DNA of 52,351 nt, from positions 1 through 52,351 of the forward strand of contig NZ_JAKCFB010000057.1 in NCBI RefSeq assembly GCF_024198235.1. Direction: 5' to 3'. Positions 25,673 through 35,100 of this stretch are shown here, piece by piece (position 1 is the first letter of the stretch; every line of letters begins with the position of its first letter). This DNA is from Myxococcus dinghuensis (lineage in GTDB: Bacteria; Myxococcota; Myxococcia; Myxococcales; Myxococcaceae). The notes under the pieces were generated by a model that did no database searches, was not told the DNA's origin, and was given only the letters and a program-made list of their open reading frames with translations. Made by a program: the position numbers and the translations under genes.

Positions 25673-26692
25673 ATGCGAGCCCCCCACCTGGCCTCCCTCC
25701 TGCTGACCGGGGTCCTGTCGTCGACCCGCGCGGACGCGGGGGCGGCGGGGGCTCGTGACGTCGGCGGCGCGGAGGACTGGTTCGCCAGCGTCTACACGGC
25801 CCGGGGCCAGGAGGTCCGCGCCGATGCCCGCGTCTTCACGCTGTTCGCGCTGCTGAACCGGGCGGGCTACGACACCGGCCCCGTGGAGCGGCAGCACCCC
25901 GTTCCCACCTACCGCCACGTCCCCGCGCGCACCCGCGTCCGGGAGACCCTGGAGACGGCGCCTCCCCCCGTGCTGGACGACGCCCGGGCCTTCTTCGCCG
26001 CGCACCCGGAGCCCATCGAGGTGTACCTGGCCCGGGTGCTCGGGGGTTCGTCCGCGGCGGGGGCCGCGCGGCGGCTCGACGGGTTGGAGCGCCTGCTGGA
26101 GCGCGCCGAGCGCGAGTGGCCCCTGGCCGACCTGCGCGCGCGGACCCTGACGGCCTACCGGACGGAGCAGCGCGCCTGGCTGCCCCTGCTGGATGCCCCC
26201 TTCCAACAGGCCACCCGACTTCTGGGCCTGCCGGAAGGTGAGCCAGCTCCCACCCTGGTGGTTAATCTGCTCGAAGCCGAGGGGAGCATCCGGCCGGTGG
26301 ATACGGGGCGGGGGTGGGTGGTTGTGGTGGGGCCTGCGACGCGAGCACCCGACGTGGAGCCGCTGGTGCGTGAGCTGTCCCGAGGGGTGCTCGGCGCGCG
26401 GCTGGCGGGCCGCCTGGGGCCGCGCTGGTCGGGTGGCGCCTCCCTGCTGAAGGATGCGCGGGCGCGGGGAGCAAGCGAGGGGACGGTCGACGACTATGCC
26501 GTCGCGCTGCTGAGCCGAGCCCTGGCCCTGACGGCCACGAACGCTCCGGCGGGGGCCTACGAGGTCGCCGGGCGCGAGGGGTACTTCGGCCTGAAGCAGC
26601 TCGCGCGGAGTTTTGAGGGCTCACGCCCGGTTGATGCTTGGGCGCTGGATGGGCTGGCTCGGGTGATTTCCGACCCGGCCCAACGGAAGTGA
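25673..26692 (+). CDS. Exported hypothetical protein
   Basis: The 339-residue product is given from ATG 25673; a GTG four codons upstream is possible. The N-terminus (APHLASLLLTGVLSSTRADAG) is a signal peptide, cleavage near residue 20. The remainder is helical and Arg/Ala-rich, with a conserved-looking middle (PTLVVNLLEAEGSIRP, GWVVVVGPATRAPDVEPLVRELSRG) that could form a small alpha/beta unit. There is no HExxH or other protease signature. A few more AT-rich codons appear near 26260. Function unknown. Confidence 0.7.
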   Translation: MRAPHLASLLLTGVLSSTRADAGAAGARDVGGAEDWFASVYTARGQEVRADARVFTLFALLNRAGYDTGPVERQHPVPTYRHVPARTRVRETLETAPPPVLDDARAFFAAHPEPIEVYLARVLGGSSAAGAARRLDGLERLLERAEREWPLADLRARTLTAYRTEQRAWLPLLDAPFQQATRLLGLPEGEPAPTLVVNLLEAEGSIRPVDTGRGWVVVVGPATRAPDVEPLVRELSRGVLGARLAGRLGPRWSGGASLLKDARARGASEGTVDDYAVALLSRALALTATNAPAGAYEVAGREGYFGLKQLARSFEGSRPVDAWALDGLARVISDPAQRK

Positions 26693-26708
26693 ACGGACGG
26701 GACGACGC

Positions 26709-27506
26709 GTGCAAGAACTTCTCACCCACCTGCTTGGCGACGCACACGGCTTCATCGCCTATGTCACGGTCTTCGGCATCCTCGTGGCCTGTGGCCTGGG
26801 CGTGCCACTCCCCGAGGACATCTCGCTGATCCTCGGAGGCTTCCTGGCGCACAAGGGCGCCGCGAACCTGCCGATCATGATGGCGGTGGGCTTCGCGGGC
26901 ATCCTCGTGGGCGACAGCCTCATCTTCCTGGCGGGCCGCCGGCTGGGCGGCAAGCTGGGCCGCACGGAGGAGGGCAAGGGGGGCGGGTTCTTCGCGCGCA
27001 TCGTCACGCCGGAGAAGCGCGCGCGGGTGGAGAAGCTCTTCACCGTCCACGGGCAGAAGATCGTCTGCATCGCCCGCTTCATGCCGGGTGTGCGCGCGGT
27101 GACGTACTTCACCGCGGGCTCGGTGGGCATGTCCTACTGGCGCTTCATCTTCTGGGACGGGCTGGCCGCGCTGCTCTCCGCGCCCATCTTCGTCTGGCTC
27201 GGCTTCCACTTCGGCAGCGAGCTGGACATGCTCATCGACAAGTTCAAGGAGGGCCAGTACGCCGTCATGGGCGTGCTCGCGGTGGCCGTGGTGGGCTACG
27301 TGCTGTGGCGCCGCCGCCGTGCGGCCGCCCGCCGCGCGGCCGACAGCGCCCCGGTGACGACGTCCTCCGCCGTGGGGACCCAGACGCCGCCGTCCGCGCC
27401 CTCCACGCGCAACGTGATGAAGGGCACGACGGAGCGCCTGTTCGAGGTCTCTCCCGCCGCCACCGAGGTGCTGCCTCGGGATCCGACGCGCGAGTTCTTC
27501 AAGTAG
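26709..27506 (+). CDS. DedA/SNARE-associated family membrane protein
   Basis: Integral inner-membrane protein of the DedA family, which includes undecaprenyl-phosphate and other lipid flippases. The 265-residue product starts at GTG 26709. It has re-entrant and transmembrane hydrophobic segments (YVTVFGILVACGLGVPLPEDISLILGG split by the conserved Pro-Glu-Asp turn, MMAVGFAGILVGDSLIFLAG), and the family signature IARFMPGVRAVTYFTAGSVG with functional Arg residues. WRFIFWDGLAALLSAPIFVWLG and a last segment (YAVMGVLAVAVVGYVLW) follow. It ends in a basic then Ser/Thr-rich cytosolic tail, longer than usual. A strong terminator follows. Confidence 0.92.
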   Translation: MQELLTHLLGDAHGFIAYVTVFGILVACGLGVPLPEDISLILGGFLAHKGAANLPIMMAVGFAGILVGDSLIFLAGRRLGGKLGRTEEGKGGGFFARIVTPEKRARVEKLFTVHGQKIVCIARFMPGVRAVTYFTAGSVGMSYWRFIFWDGLAALLSAPIFVWLGFHFGSELDMLIDKFKEGQYAVMGVLAVAVVGYVLWRRRRAAARRAADSAPVTTSSAVGTQTPPSAPSTRNVMKGTTERLFEVSPAATEVLPRDPTREFFK

Positions 27507-27538
27507 GCCGCTCCACCCCGACGTGACGTGGTGCCAGG

Positions 27539-27572
27539 AAGGCGACCCCGCAGCCGCGGCGTCGCCTTTTCC
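27539..27572 (+). terminator. Rho-independent terminator
   Basis: AAGGCGAC (27539-27546) pairs with GTCGCCTT (27561-27568), loop 14 bases (itself GC-rich), followed by TTCCTTT. Placed 32 bases after the DedA-family stop codon, it closes the preceding + strand run and separates it from the MATE gene. Confidence 0.8.
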
Positions 27573-27686
27573 TTTGGGGCTCATAGCAGTCAGGTGTCGT
27601 GGGCTTCGCTCGGCAGGCAAGCGGGATGTGACTGGCGACGCAGTGCGGCGCCTGTTAGTCCGAGCGCGCAGGCCCCGCGGCGAACC

Positions 27687-29084
27687 ATGTCATCCGATCT
27701 GTCGATGCAGGACCCCACGAAGCTGAAGCTGTTCCGGCTGACGTGGCCCATCTTCCTCGAGCTCCTCCTGTTCATGATGATGGGCACGGCGGACACGCTG
27801 ATGCTCAGTGGCGTGTCGGACGACGCCGTGGCGGGGGTGGGCTTCGTCAATCAGTTCCTGTTCATCTGCATCCTCGTCATGGAGGTCGTCAGCAACGGCG
27901 CCTCCGTGGTGGTGTCGCAGTACCTGGGGGCCCGGCGCTCGGAGGAGGCCTCGCGCATCGCGGCGCTGGCCATCACCCTGAACCTGCTGTTGGGGCTGGC
28001 GGTGAGCGGGGGGCTGCTGCTGTTCGGGGACGCGCTCCTGCAGCGGATGAACCTGCACGGCGTCGTGCTGGACCACGCCCGGACGTACATGGGCATCGCG
28101 GGCGGCTTCATCTTCATCCAGGCGCTCATCAACGTCTTCTCGGGGTTGATCCGCACGTACGGCTTCACGCGCGAGTCGATGTTCATCGCGTTGGGGATGA
28201 ACGTGCTGCACGTCGCGGGCAACGCGCTGCTCATCTTCGGCAACGGGGGCTTCCCCCGGATGGAGGTGGCGGGCGCGGCGGTCTCCACCGTCATCAGCCG
28301 CGGCGTGGCGCTCGTGGTGTTCGCGTGGATGCTGTACCGGGTGATGGACGTGCGGATGCGTCCGCGCGACTACGTGACGTTCTCCGAGGACATCATCCGG
28401 AAGATCCTCCGGGTGGGCATCCCCTCCGCGCTGGAGCAGGGCACGTACCAGTCCTGCCAGGCGGTCTTCCTGTACTACGTGACGTTCCTGGGCTCGACGG
28501 CGCTGGCCTCGCGGCAGTACGCGAACGCCATCTCCCAGTACGTCTTCCTGTTCAGCCTCGCGGTGGGCATGGGCACGGCCATCATCGTGGGCCGGCTGGT
28601 GGGCGCGCGCCGCTCGGACGACGCCTTCCACCAGGTGTTCCAGAGCTTGAAGTGGGCGGTGGCCATTACCGTCCTGGTGGACGTGGTGGTCATCCTCGTG
28701 CGTGTGCCGCTGGTGGGGCTGTTCACGCATGACGGCGACATCGTCCAGCTCACGGCGAAGGTCATCGTCCTGGGGTTGCTCCTGGAGACGGGGCGCTCGT
28801 TCAACCTGGTGCTGGTGAACGCGCTGCGCTCCGCGGGCGATGCCACGTTCACCGTCTACATGGGCTTCGCGTCCATGGTCTGCATGAGCCTGCCGCTGGG
28901 CTACTTCCTGGTCTTCAAACTCGAGCTGGGACTGCCGGGCGTGTGGCTCGCCGTCGCCGCCGACGAGTGGGTGCGCGGCATCTCCATGTGGCTGCGCTGG
29001 AAGAGCCGCGTCTGGGAGCAGAAGTCCCTGGTCACGCCCGCGACGGCGCAGGAGCCGGCGGCCGTGGCGGTGGCGAGCGGGTAG
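27687..29084 (+). CDS. MATE-family efflux transporter
   Basis: Multidrug/toxic compound extrusion antiporter in the inner membrane. The 465-residue protein from ATG 27687 has about 12 transmembrane segments. It opens with LFRLTWPIFLELLLFMMMGTADTLMLSG and the family's VAGVGFVNQ segment. SNGASVVVSQYLGARRSEEA ends helix 2-3, and a second homologous half starts at RKILRVGIPSALEQGTYQS. It continues through LFSLAVGMGTAIIVGRLVGARRSDDA and ends in a helix plus short tail. The start in the ORF further upstream is rejected because that part is non-conserved and spans the terminator. It converges on the megasynthetase gene, so it could export the product, but direction and hairpins mean it is a separate transcript. 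Confidence 0.92.
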   Translation: MSSDLSMQDPTKLKLFRLTWPIFLELLLFMMMGTADTLMLSGVSDDAVAGVGFVNQFLFICILVMEVVSNGASVVVSQYLGARRSEEASRIAALAITLNLLLGLAVSGGLLLFGDALLQRMNLHGVVLDHARTYMGIAGGFIFIQALINVFSGLIRTYGFTRESMFIALGMNVLHVAGNALLIFGNGGFPRMEVAGAAVSTVISRGVALVVFAWMLYRVMDVRMRPRDYVTFSEDIIRKILRVGIPSALEQGTYQSCQAVFLYYVTFLGSTALASRQYANAISQYVFLFSLAVGMGTAIIVGRLVGARRSDDAFHQVFQSLKWAVAITVLVDVVVILVRVPLVGLFTHDGDIVQLTAKVIVLGLLLETGRSFNLVLVNALRSAGDATFTVYMGFASMVCMSLPLGYFLVFKLELGLPGVWLAVAADEWVRGISMWLRWKSRVWEQKSLVTPATAQEPAAVAVASG

Positions 29085-29111
29085 GGTCCTCGCCCTGGGC
29101 CGTGGACGCGA

Positions 29112-29139
29112 CCGCCACCCCGGAACACCTGGGTGGCGG
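29112..29139. terminator. Bidirectional hairpin between MATE gene and megasynthetase
   Basis: CCGCCACCC (29112-29120) pairs perfectly with GGGTGGCGG (29131-29139), 10-base loop. It lies between convergent stop codons (29084 and 29154). No T-run. Confidence 0.6.
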
Positions 29140-29153
29140 CCCTCGGGTGCGCT

Positions 29154-32100
29154 TCAGGGGACGTGCTCCAGGGCCTCCTTCAAGCGCTCCGCCAGGAGCT
29201 GCACGCCTCGGCCTCGCAGCAGCGCGTAGTGGTCGCCAGGGATGACGTGCCGCTCCAGCGCCGCGCCCACGAGTGCCGCCCAACCTCGGTCCGCCGTCGC
29301 GCCTTCCTCGACCTCCGAGGCCTCGAACAACAGGGTCCGACCCGAGAGGGGGCGAGGCCCGTAGCGCAGCAGGGCCGCGTGGTGGGCCTCGAAGACCTCG
29401 AACAGGGCGCGCAGCCTCGAGAGGTCCATTCCCCGGGGCAGTGCTCCCGAGGCGAGCCCCGCCTCGAGCAGTCGCCCCAGCACCTCGTCGGGCTCCCGTC
29501 CGGCGAGCGAGGCCACATCCAGCTCCAGTGTCGCCAGGGACGCGCCCATCAGGTCCTTGGCGAACAGCAGCGCGGAGTGGAGTCGGGGCGCGGCGTCCTC
29601 CATCCCGCCCGCACGTGGCGCGTACGCGTCGAACACCGCGAGGAGCCCGACCGTCTCCCCCCGCGCGCGGAGCTGCCGCGCCATCTCGTAGGCCACGACA
29701 CCGCCCAGTGACCACCCGCCGAGGAGATAGGGCCCGCGGGGTTGGACCTCTTGGACGGCCTCGACATAGGCGGCGGCCATCGCTTCGATGGAGGTCCTGG
29801 GGGCGGTGTCGCCGTCCACGCCCTGGGCCTGGAGGCCGTAGAAGGGGCGCTGCGTTCCCACCAGCCGGGCCAGCTCCGCGTAGCAGAGCACGTTGCCGCC
29901 CACCGGATGCACGCAGAAGAACGGCGTCCTGTCGGCCACCCCGGTGTGCCCGAACGGCACGAGGCTGGACGGGCGACTCGGGCGCTCCCTGCGAAGCCAC
30001 TCCGCCAGTTGTTCGATGGTGGGGGCCTGGAAGAGGGTGGCGAGCGGCAACTTGCGACCCACGAGTTCGCCGACCTCCGCCATGAGCCGCACCGCCAGCA
30101 GGGAATGCCCTCCGAGGTCGAAGAAGCTGGAGCGCACGCCCACCGACGGGAGGCCGAGGACTTCCTCCCAGAGTCGCGCCAGCCGCAGCTCGAGCATGTC
30201 CCTCGGCGCCACCCACGCCCCGGCCTGGACCGACTCCGTCGTCGGCTCGGGCAGCGCCCGGGTGTCCACCTTGCCATGCGTCGTCAGCGGCAAGCGGTCC
30301 AGCACCATCAAGTGGGACGGGACCAGGTACTCAGGCAGGAGTTGCTGGAGCGCGCTCCTCAGCGCCGCCACGTCGAGGGGCTGGCTCGAACGCGACGTGA
30401 CGTAGGCCACCAGGCGCTTGTCCCCGGGCGTCACCTCCCGCACCAGGACCACGGCCTCGCCGACCTCCGGCCGGCCGCGCAGCACGGCTTCGACCTCGCC
30501 GGGCTCGACCCGGAAGCCGCGCAGCTTCACCTGGGAGTCCACGCGCCCCAGGAACATCAGCGTTCCATCCGGCCGCCAGGAGGCCCGGTCTCCCGTGCGG
30601 TAGAGCCGTTCGCCCGGCGTGGTCGCGAAGGGGTGCGGCACGAAGCGCTCGGCCGTCAACGCGGGCTGCCCCGTGTAGCCACGCGCCAGGCCCGCGCCTC
30701 CCACATACAGCTCTCCCGGCATCCCGACCGGGACGGGCTGCATCGAATCGTCCAGGACGTAGACCTGCGTGTGATGGACGGGGTGGCCAATCGGTACCGT
30801 GACGCCGAGGTCCTCCTCGGAGGCGAGGTGATGCGTGGTGGTGAAGGTCGTGTTCTCGGTGGGGCCGTAGCCATTCACCAACGGACGACCCGTGGCCAGC
30901 CGTTCGCGCACCCTGGCCACCGACAGCACGTCACCGCCCGCGAGCACCTGGCGGATGGGGGTGAGCGCCTCCGGGCGATGTCGCTGGACCTGATCGAACA
31001 GGGCCGCCGTCAACCACAGCACCGTCACCTGGTGTCGGGAGAGCGTATGGGTCAGCTCGTCCAGGTCCACCGTCGCATGCGGATGGAGGACCAACTGAGC
31101 GCCATTGAGCAGCGCGCCCCAGATCTCGAAGGTGGATGCGTCGAAGGCGAGCGGCGAGAGCTGGAGGAGCACCTCCCTCGAGTCGAGGTAGACGAAGCCC
31201 GGGTCCTGCACGAGCCGCAGCACGCCCCGGTGGGCGATCTCCACGCCCTTGGGCTGTCCGGTGGAGCCCGAGGTGTAGGTGACGTACGCGAGGTGTTCCT
31301 CCCCGATGTGGACATACGGCATCTCGCGGGGCCGGCGCGCGATGAGGGCCTGGTCCGAATCGAGCCGCACGACGGGGCGCGTCCCCGCGGACAGCGTGTC
31401 GGCCAATGCCTCCTGGGTGAGGAGGACCGAGACGTTCGCGTCATCGAGCACGAAGGCTCGGCGCGGAGCGGGATGGCTCGGGTCGACCGGGACGTAGGCC
31501 GCGCCGACCTTGAGGATGGCCAGCAGGCCCACCACCATGTCGAAGCTCCGGTGCAGGCAGACCCCCACCCGCGCCTCGAGGCCCACCCCCAACGCGAGCA
31601 GGTGGTTCGCGAGCTGGGTCGAGCGCGCGTCGAGCTCCGCATAGGTCATGCGCGAGCGCCCCAGGACGAGGGCCACGGCATCGGGCGCGCGTTGGACCTG
31701 CGCGGAGAAGTGCTGGGCGATGTTCCCCACGGGGTGGCCGCGCGCGTGGGTGCGGTTCCAATCCGTGAGGACCGCGTGCCGCTCCGTCCGCGTCAGCAGC
31801 GGATGCCCGGACACCGGCGCATCGGGGTTCGCCACGGCGGCCTCCAGCAGGAGCTGGAGCCGGGTGACGAGCCGCTCCGCGGTGGTGCGGTCGAACAGGT
31901 CCGTGTCGAACACCAGCGCGCCGCGATAGCCGTCCGGCATCCGCACCATGGCCAGCTCGAGCTCGAAGCGCGCGAGCGCGTGCTCCATCTCGACGCCTCG
32001 CAAGGTCAGGTCCGGGAGCTGGACATCCACGTCGGGCGTGTTCTGGAAGTTGAAGACCACCTGGAACAGCGGCGTGCGGCCCAGGTCCCGGGCGGGCTGG

Positions 32101-35100
32101 ATCTCCTCCACCAGACGCTCGAAGGGCACGTCCTGATGGTCGAAGGCCCCCAGGGTGGTGTCACGCGCCTGGGCCAGGAGTTCCCGGAAGGTGAGCGTCG
32201 GGGAGAAGCGGGCGCGCAGCACCAGCGTGTTGACGAAGAAGCCGATCAGCACCTCCGTCCCCGCGTGGCGGCGACCCGCGATCGGCGACCCCACCAGGAC
32301 GTCCTCCTGTCCCGAGTGCCGATGCAGGAGGGCCTGGAACCCGGCGAGCAGGAGCATGAACGGTGTCACGCTCTCGCGTTGCGCCAGGGTCTCCAGGTCC
32401 TGGCTGAGCGCCCGCGACAGCGTCACGGGAGCCGCCGCGCCCCGGTGTGACCTCACCGCGGGGCGAGGACGGTCGGTGAGCAACTCCAGGGCGACCGGCG
32501 CACCGGCCAACCGCGTCTTCCACCAGTCGAGCTGCGTCTTCAACGTGTCGCCGCGCAACCATTCCCGCTGCCACGTGGCGTAGTCCGCGTATTGGAGCGT
32601 CAGCTCAGGAAATGGAGAGGGGGCGCCGCGGCTGAAGGCGTCGTAGAGCAGGAGGAGTTCCCGGGCCAGGAGCCCCTGGGACCAGGCGTCGCTGATGCTG
32701 TGGTGCATGCACAGCATCAGCACGTGCTCCGTCGGCTCCAGCACGAGCATCGTCATGCGGAGCAGGGGGCCCACGGCCAGGTCGAACGGCTGGTTCGCAT
32801 CCTCCGACACGCGCCGCTCCACCTCCCGCCGGCGCGCCTCCGGGTCCATCCTCGACAGGTCCACCACCGAGAGCACCCCAGGGGTCGCCGGGTGGATGAC
32901 CTGGTACGGCTCGCCCCGGTCCTCGTGGAAGGAGGTGCGGAGCGACTCGTGACGGCGCACCAACTCGTCGGCCGCGCGCTGGAACTTGGGCAGCGCCAGG
33001 CTCCCGGAGAACCGTATCGGCGCCGGCATGTTGTAGAGCGCGGTCCCCGGCTGCAACTGCTCCAGGAACCACAGGCGCTGCTGGGCGAACGACAGCGGAG
33101 GACGTGTGCCGGCCCGGGGGGCCTCGCCGGGTGACAGCGGCTCCGCGCGCCCCGGAACCGGCTGTCGCTGTTGCGCTGGCCCGGCGAGCGGGAGTTCTCC
33201 CAGCCGCGAGTCCACGTCGGTGACGATGCCCTGCAACAGGCGCTCGTAGTCCCGGCAGAAACGCTCCATCGACTCGTGGGCGAACAGGTCGGTGCCGTAG
33301 GAGAGCACGCCCGAGAAGCCACCGGGCCCGCGAGACACGTGCAGCGACAGCTCGAACATCGCCATCGGCGACACATCACTCTCCGCCTCCTCCACGACCA
33401 GCTCCTCGATGCCGACGCTCCCGGCGGGAGTGTTCAGGAGCGAGAACATCACCTGGAACAGGGGGGAGCGACGCGCGTCACGGGTCGGGAGCAGCTCCTC
33501 GACGAGCTTCTCGAAGGGGACGGCCTGGTGCTCGTAGGCGCCCAGCGTGTCGTCGCGGACCTGCTTCAGCAGCTCGCGGAAGCGCAGGGTCGGTTGGGGG
33601 CGCGCCCGCAACACCAGCGTGTTGACGAAGAAGCCGATCAGCCCTTCGGTGTCCGCGAGGTTGCGGTTGGCGATGGGGGAGCCGACGAGGATGTCCTCCT
33701 GGCCGGAGTACCGGTGGAGCAGGGTGTGGAACACCGCGAGCAACAACATGAACGACGTGACGCCCTCGCGCTGGGCCAGCGCCTCCAACGCCTCCGTGAG
33801 GGACAGCGACAGGTCCAGCCTCGCCACGTCTCCCTGGTGGTTGAAGACCGCGGGACGGGGCTTGTCCACCGGCAGGTCCAGCGTGACGGGCGCACCCTCC
33901 AGCGCCTGCTTCCACCATCCGACCTCGGCCGCGAGCGTCGCTCCACTCAGCCACTTCCGCTGCCAGACGGCATAGTCCGCGTACTGGACGGGGAGCTCGG
34001 GAAGGGGCGAGGGCAGCCGCTTGCGGAAGGCCTCGTAGAGCATCGAAAGCTCGCGCTTGAAGACCCCCAGCGACCACCCGTCGGAGACGATGTGGTGGAC
34101 GTGGAGGACGAGGATGTGCTCGTCCGGCTGGAGCTTCAGGAGGAGCGTGCGGATCAACGGCCCCTTCGACAAGTCGAAGGACCTGCCCACCTCTTCGTTC
34201 ACCAGCCGCAAGGCCTCGGCCCGGCGGACGGCCTCCTGGGCGATTCGCGACAGGTCCACGCGCTGCATCGGAACGAAGCTGGCGGCGTGGATCTTCTGCA
34301 CCGGCTGGCCGTCCTTGTTCGCGAAGGTGGTGCGGAGGGCCTCGTGTCTCCGGACCAGCTCCTCGAACGTGCGTCGCAGGACGGCTTCGTCCAGCGTGCC
34401 GCGCAGGCGCAGGGGGAAGGGGTTGTTGTAGACCGTGGTGCCCGGCTGGAGCTGGTCGACGAACCACAGGCGCTGCTGCGCGAACGACAGCGGCAGGTCC
34501 TCCGTCCGGGGCGCGCGTTGGAGGGTGGGCGCCTTCGCCTGCGTGGCCGTCGATAGCCGTTCCGCGAGCTTCGCCACGGTGGGCGCACCGAACAGGTCTC
34601 CCAGGGGGAGCTCCACGCCCAGCACGGCGCGGATGCGTGACACCACCTGGGTCGCGAGGAGGGAGTGGCCGCCCAGTTCGAAGAAGTCGTCGTGGATGCC
34701 CACCGACTCCTGGTGCAGGACCTCCGCCCAGATGGCCGCGAGCCGTGTCTCCGTCTCGTTGCGAGGGGCGGCGTCGGGCGTGGCGGAGACCGCCGGCTGT
34801 TCGGGCGGGGGGAGCGCCTTCCGGTCCACCTTGCCGTTGGGGGAGAGGGGGAGGGCGGCCAAGAGCACGAAGGCGGAAGGCACCATGTATTCCGGCAGCC
34901 GCCGCTGGACGAGGGCCTTCAGCGTGCCGACCTCCAGCGCGTCGTCCTCCTCCGGGACGACGTAGGCCACCAGCCGCTTGTCTCCGGGGAGGTCCTCCCG
35001 GGCGATGACGACGACCTCGCGGACGCCGCCCAGCCCGCCGATGACGGCTTCCACCTCGCCGGGCTCGATGCGGAAGCCACGGATCTTCAATTGGAAGTCC

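Noticed and set aside
31800..33105. C6b as an epimerisation domain
   Set aside because: It starts with the condensation-type PLSFAQQRLWF motif and sits before an A domain instead of after a T domain.
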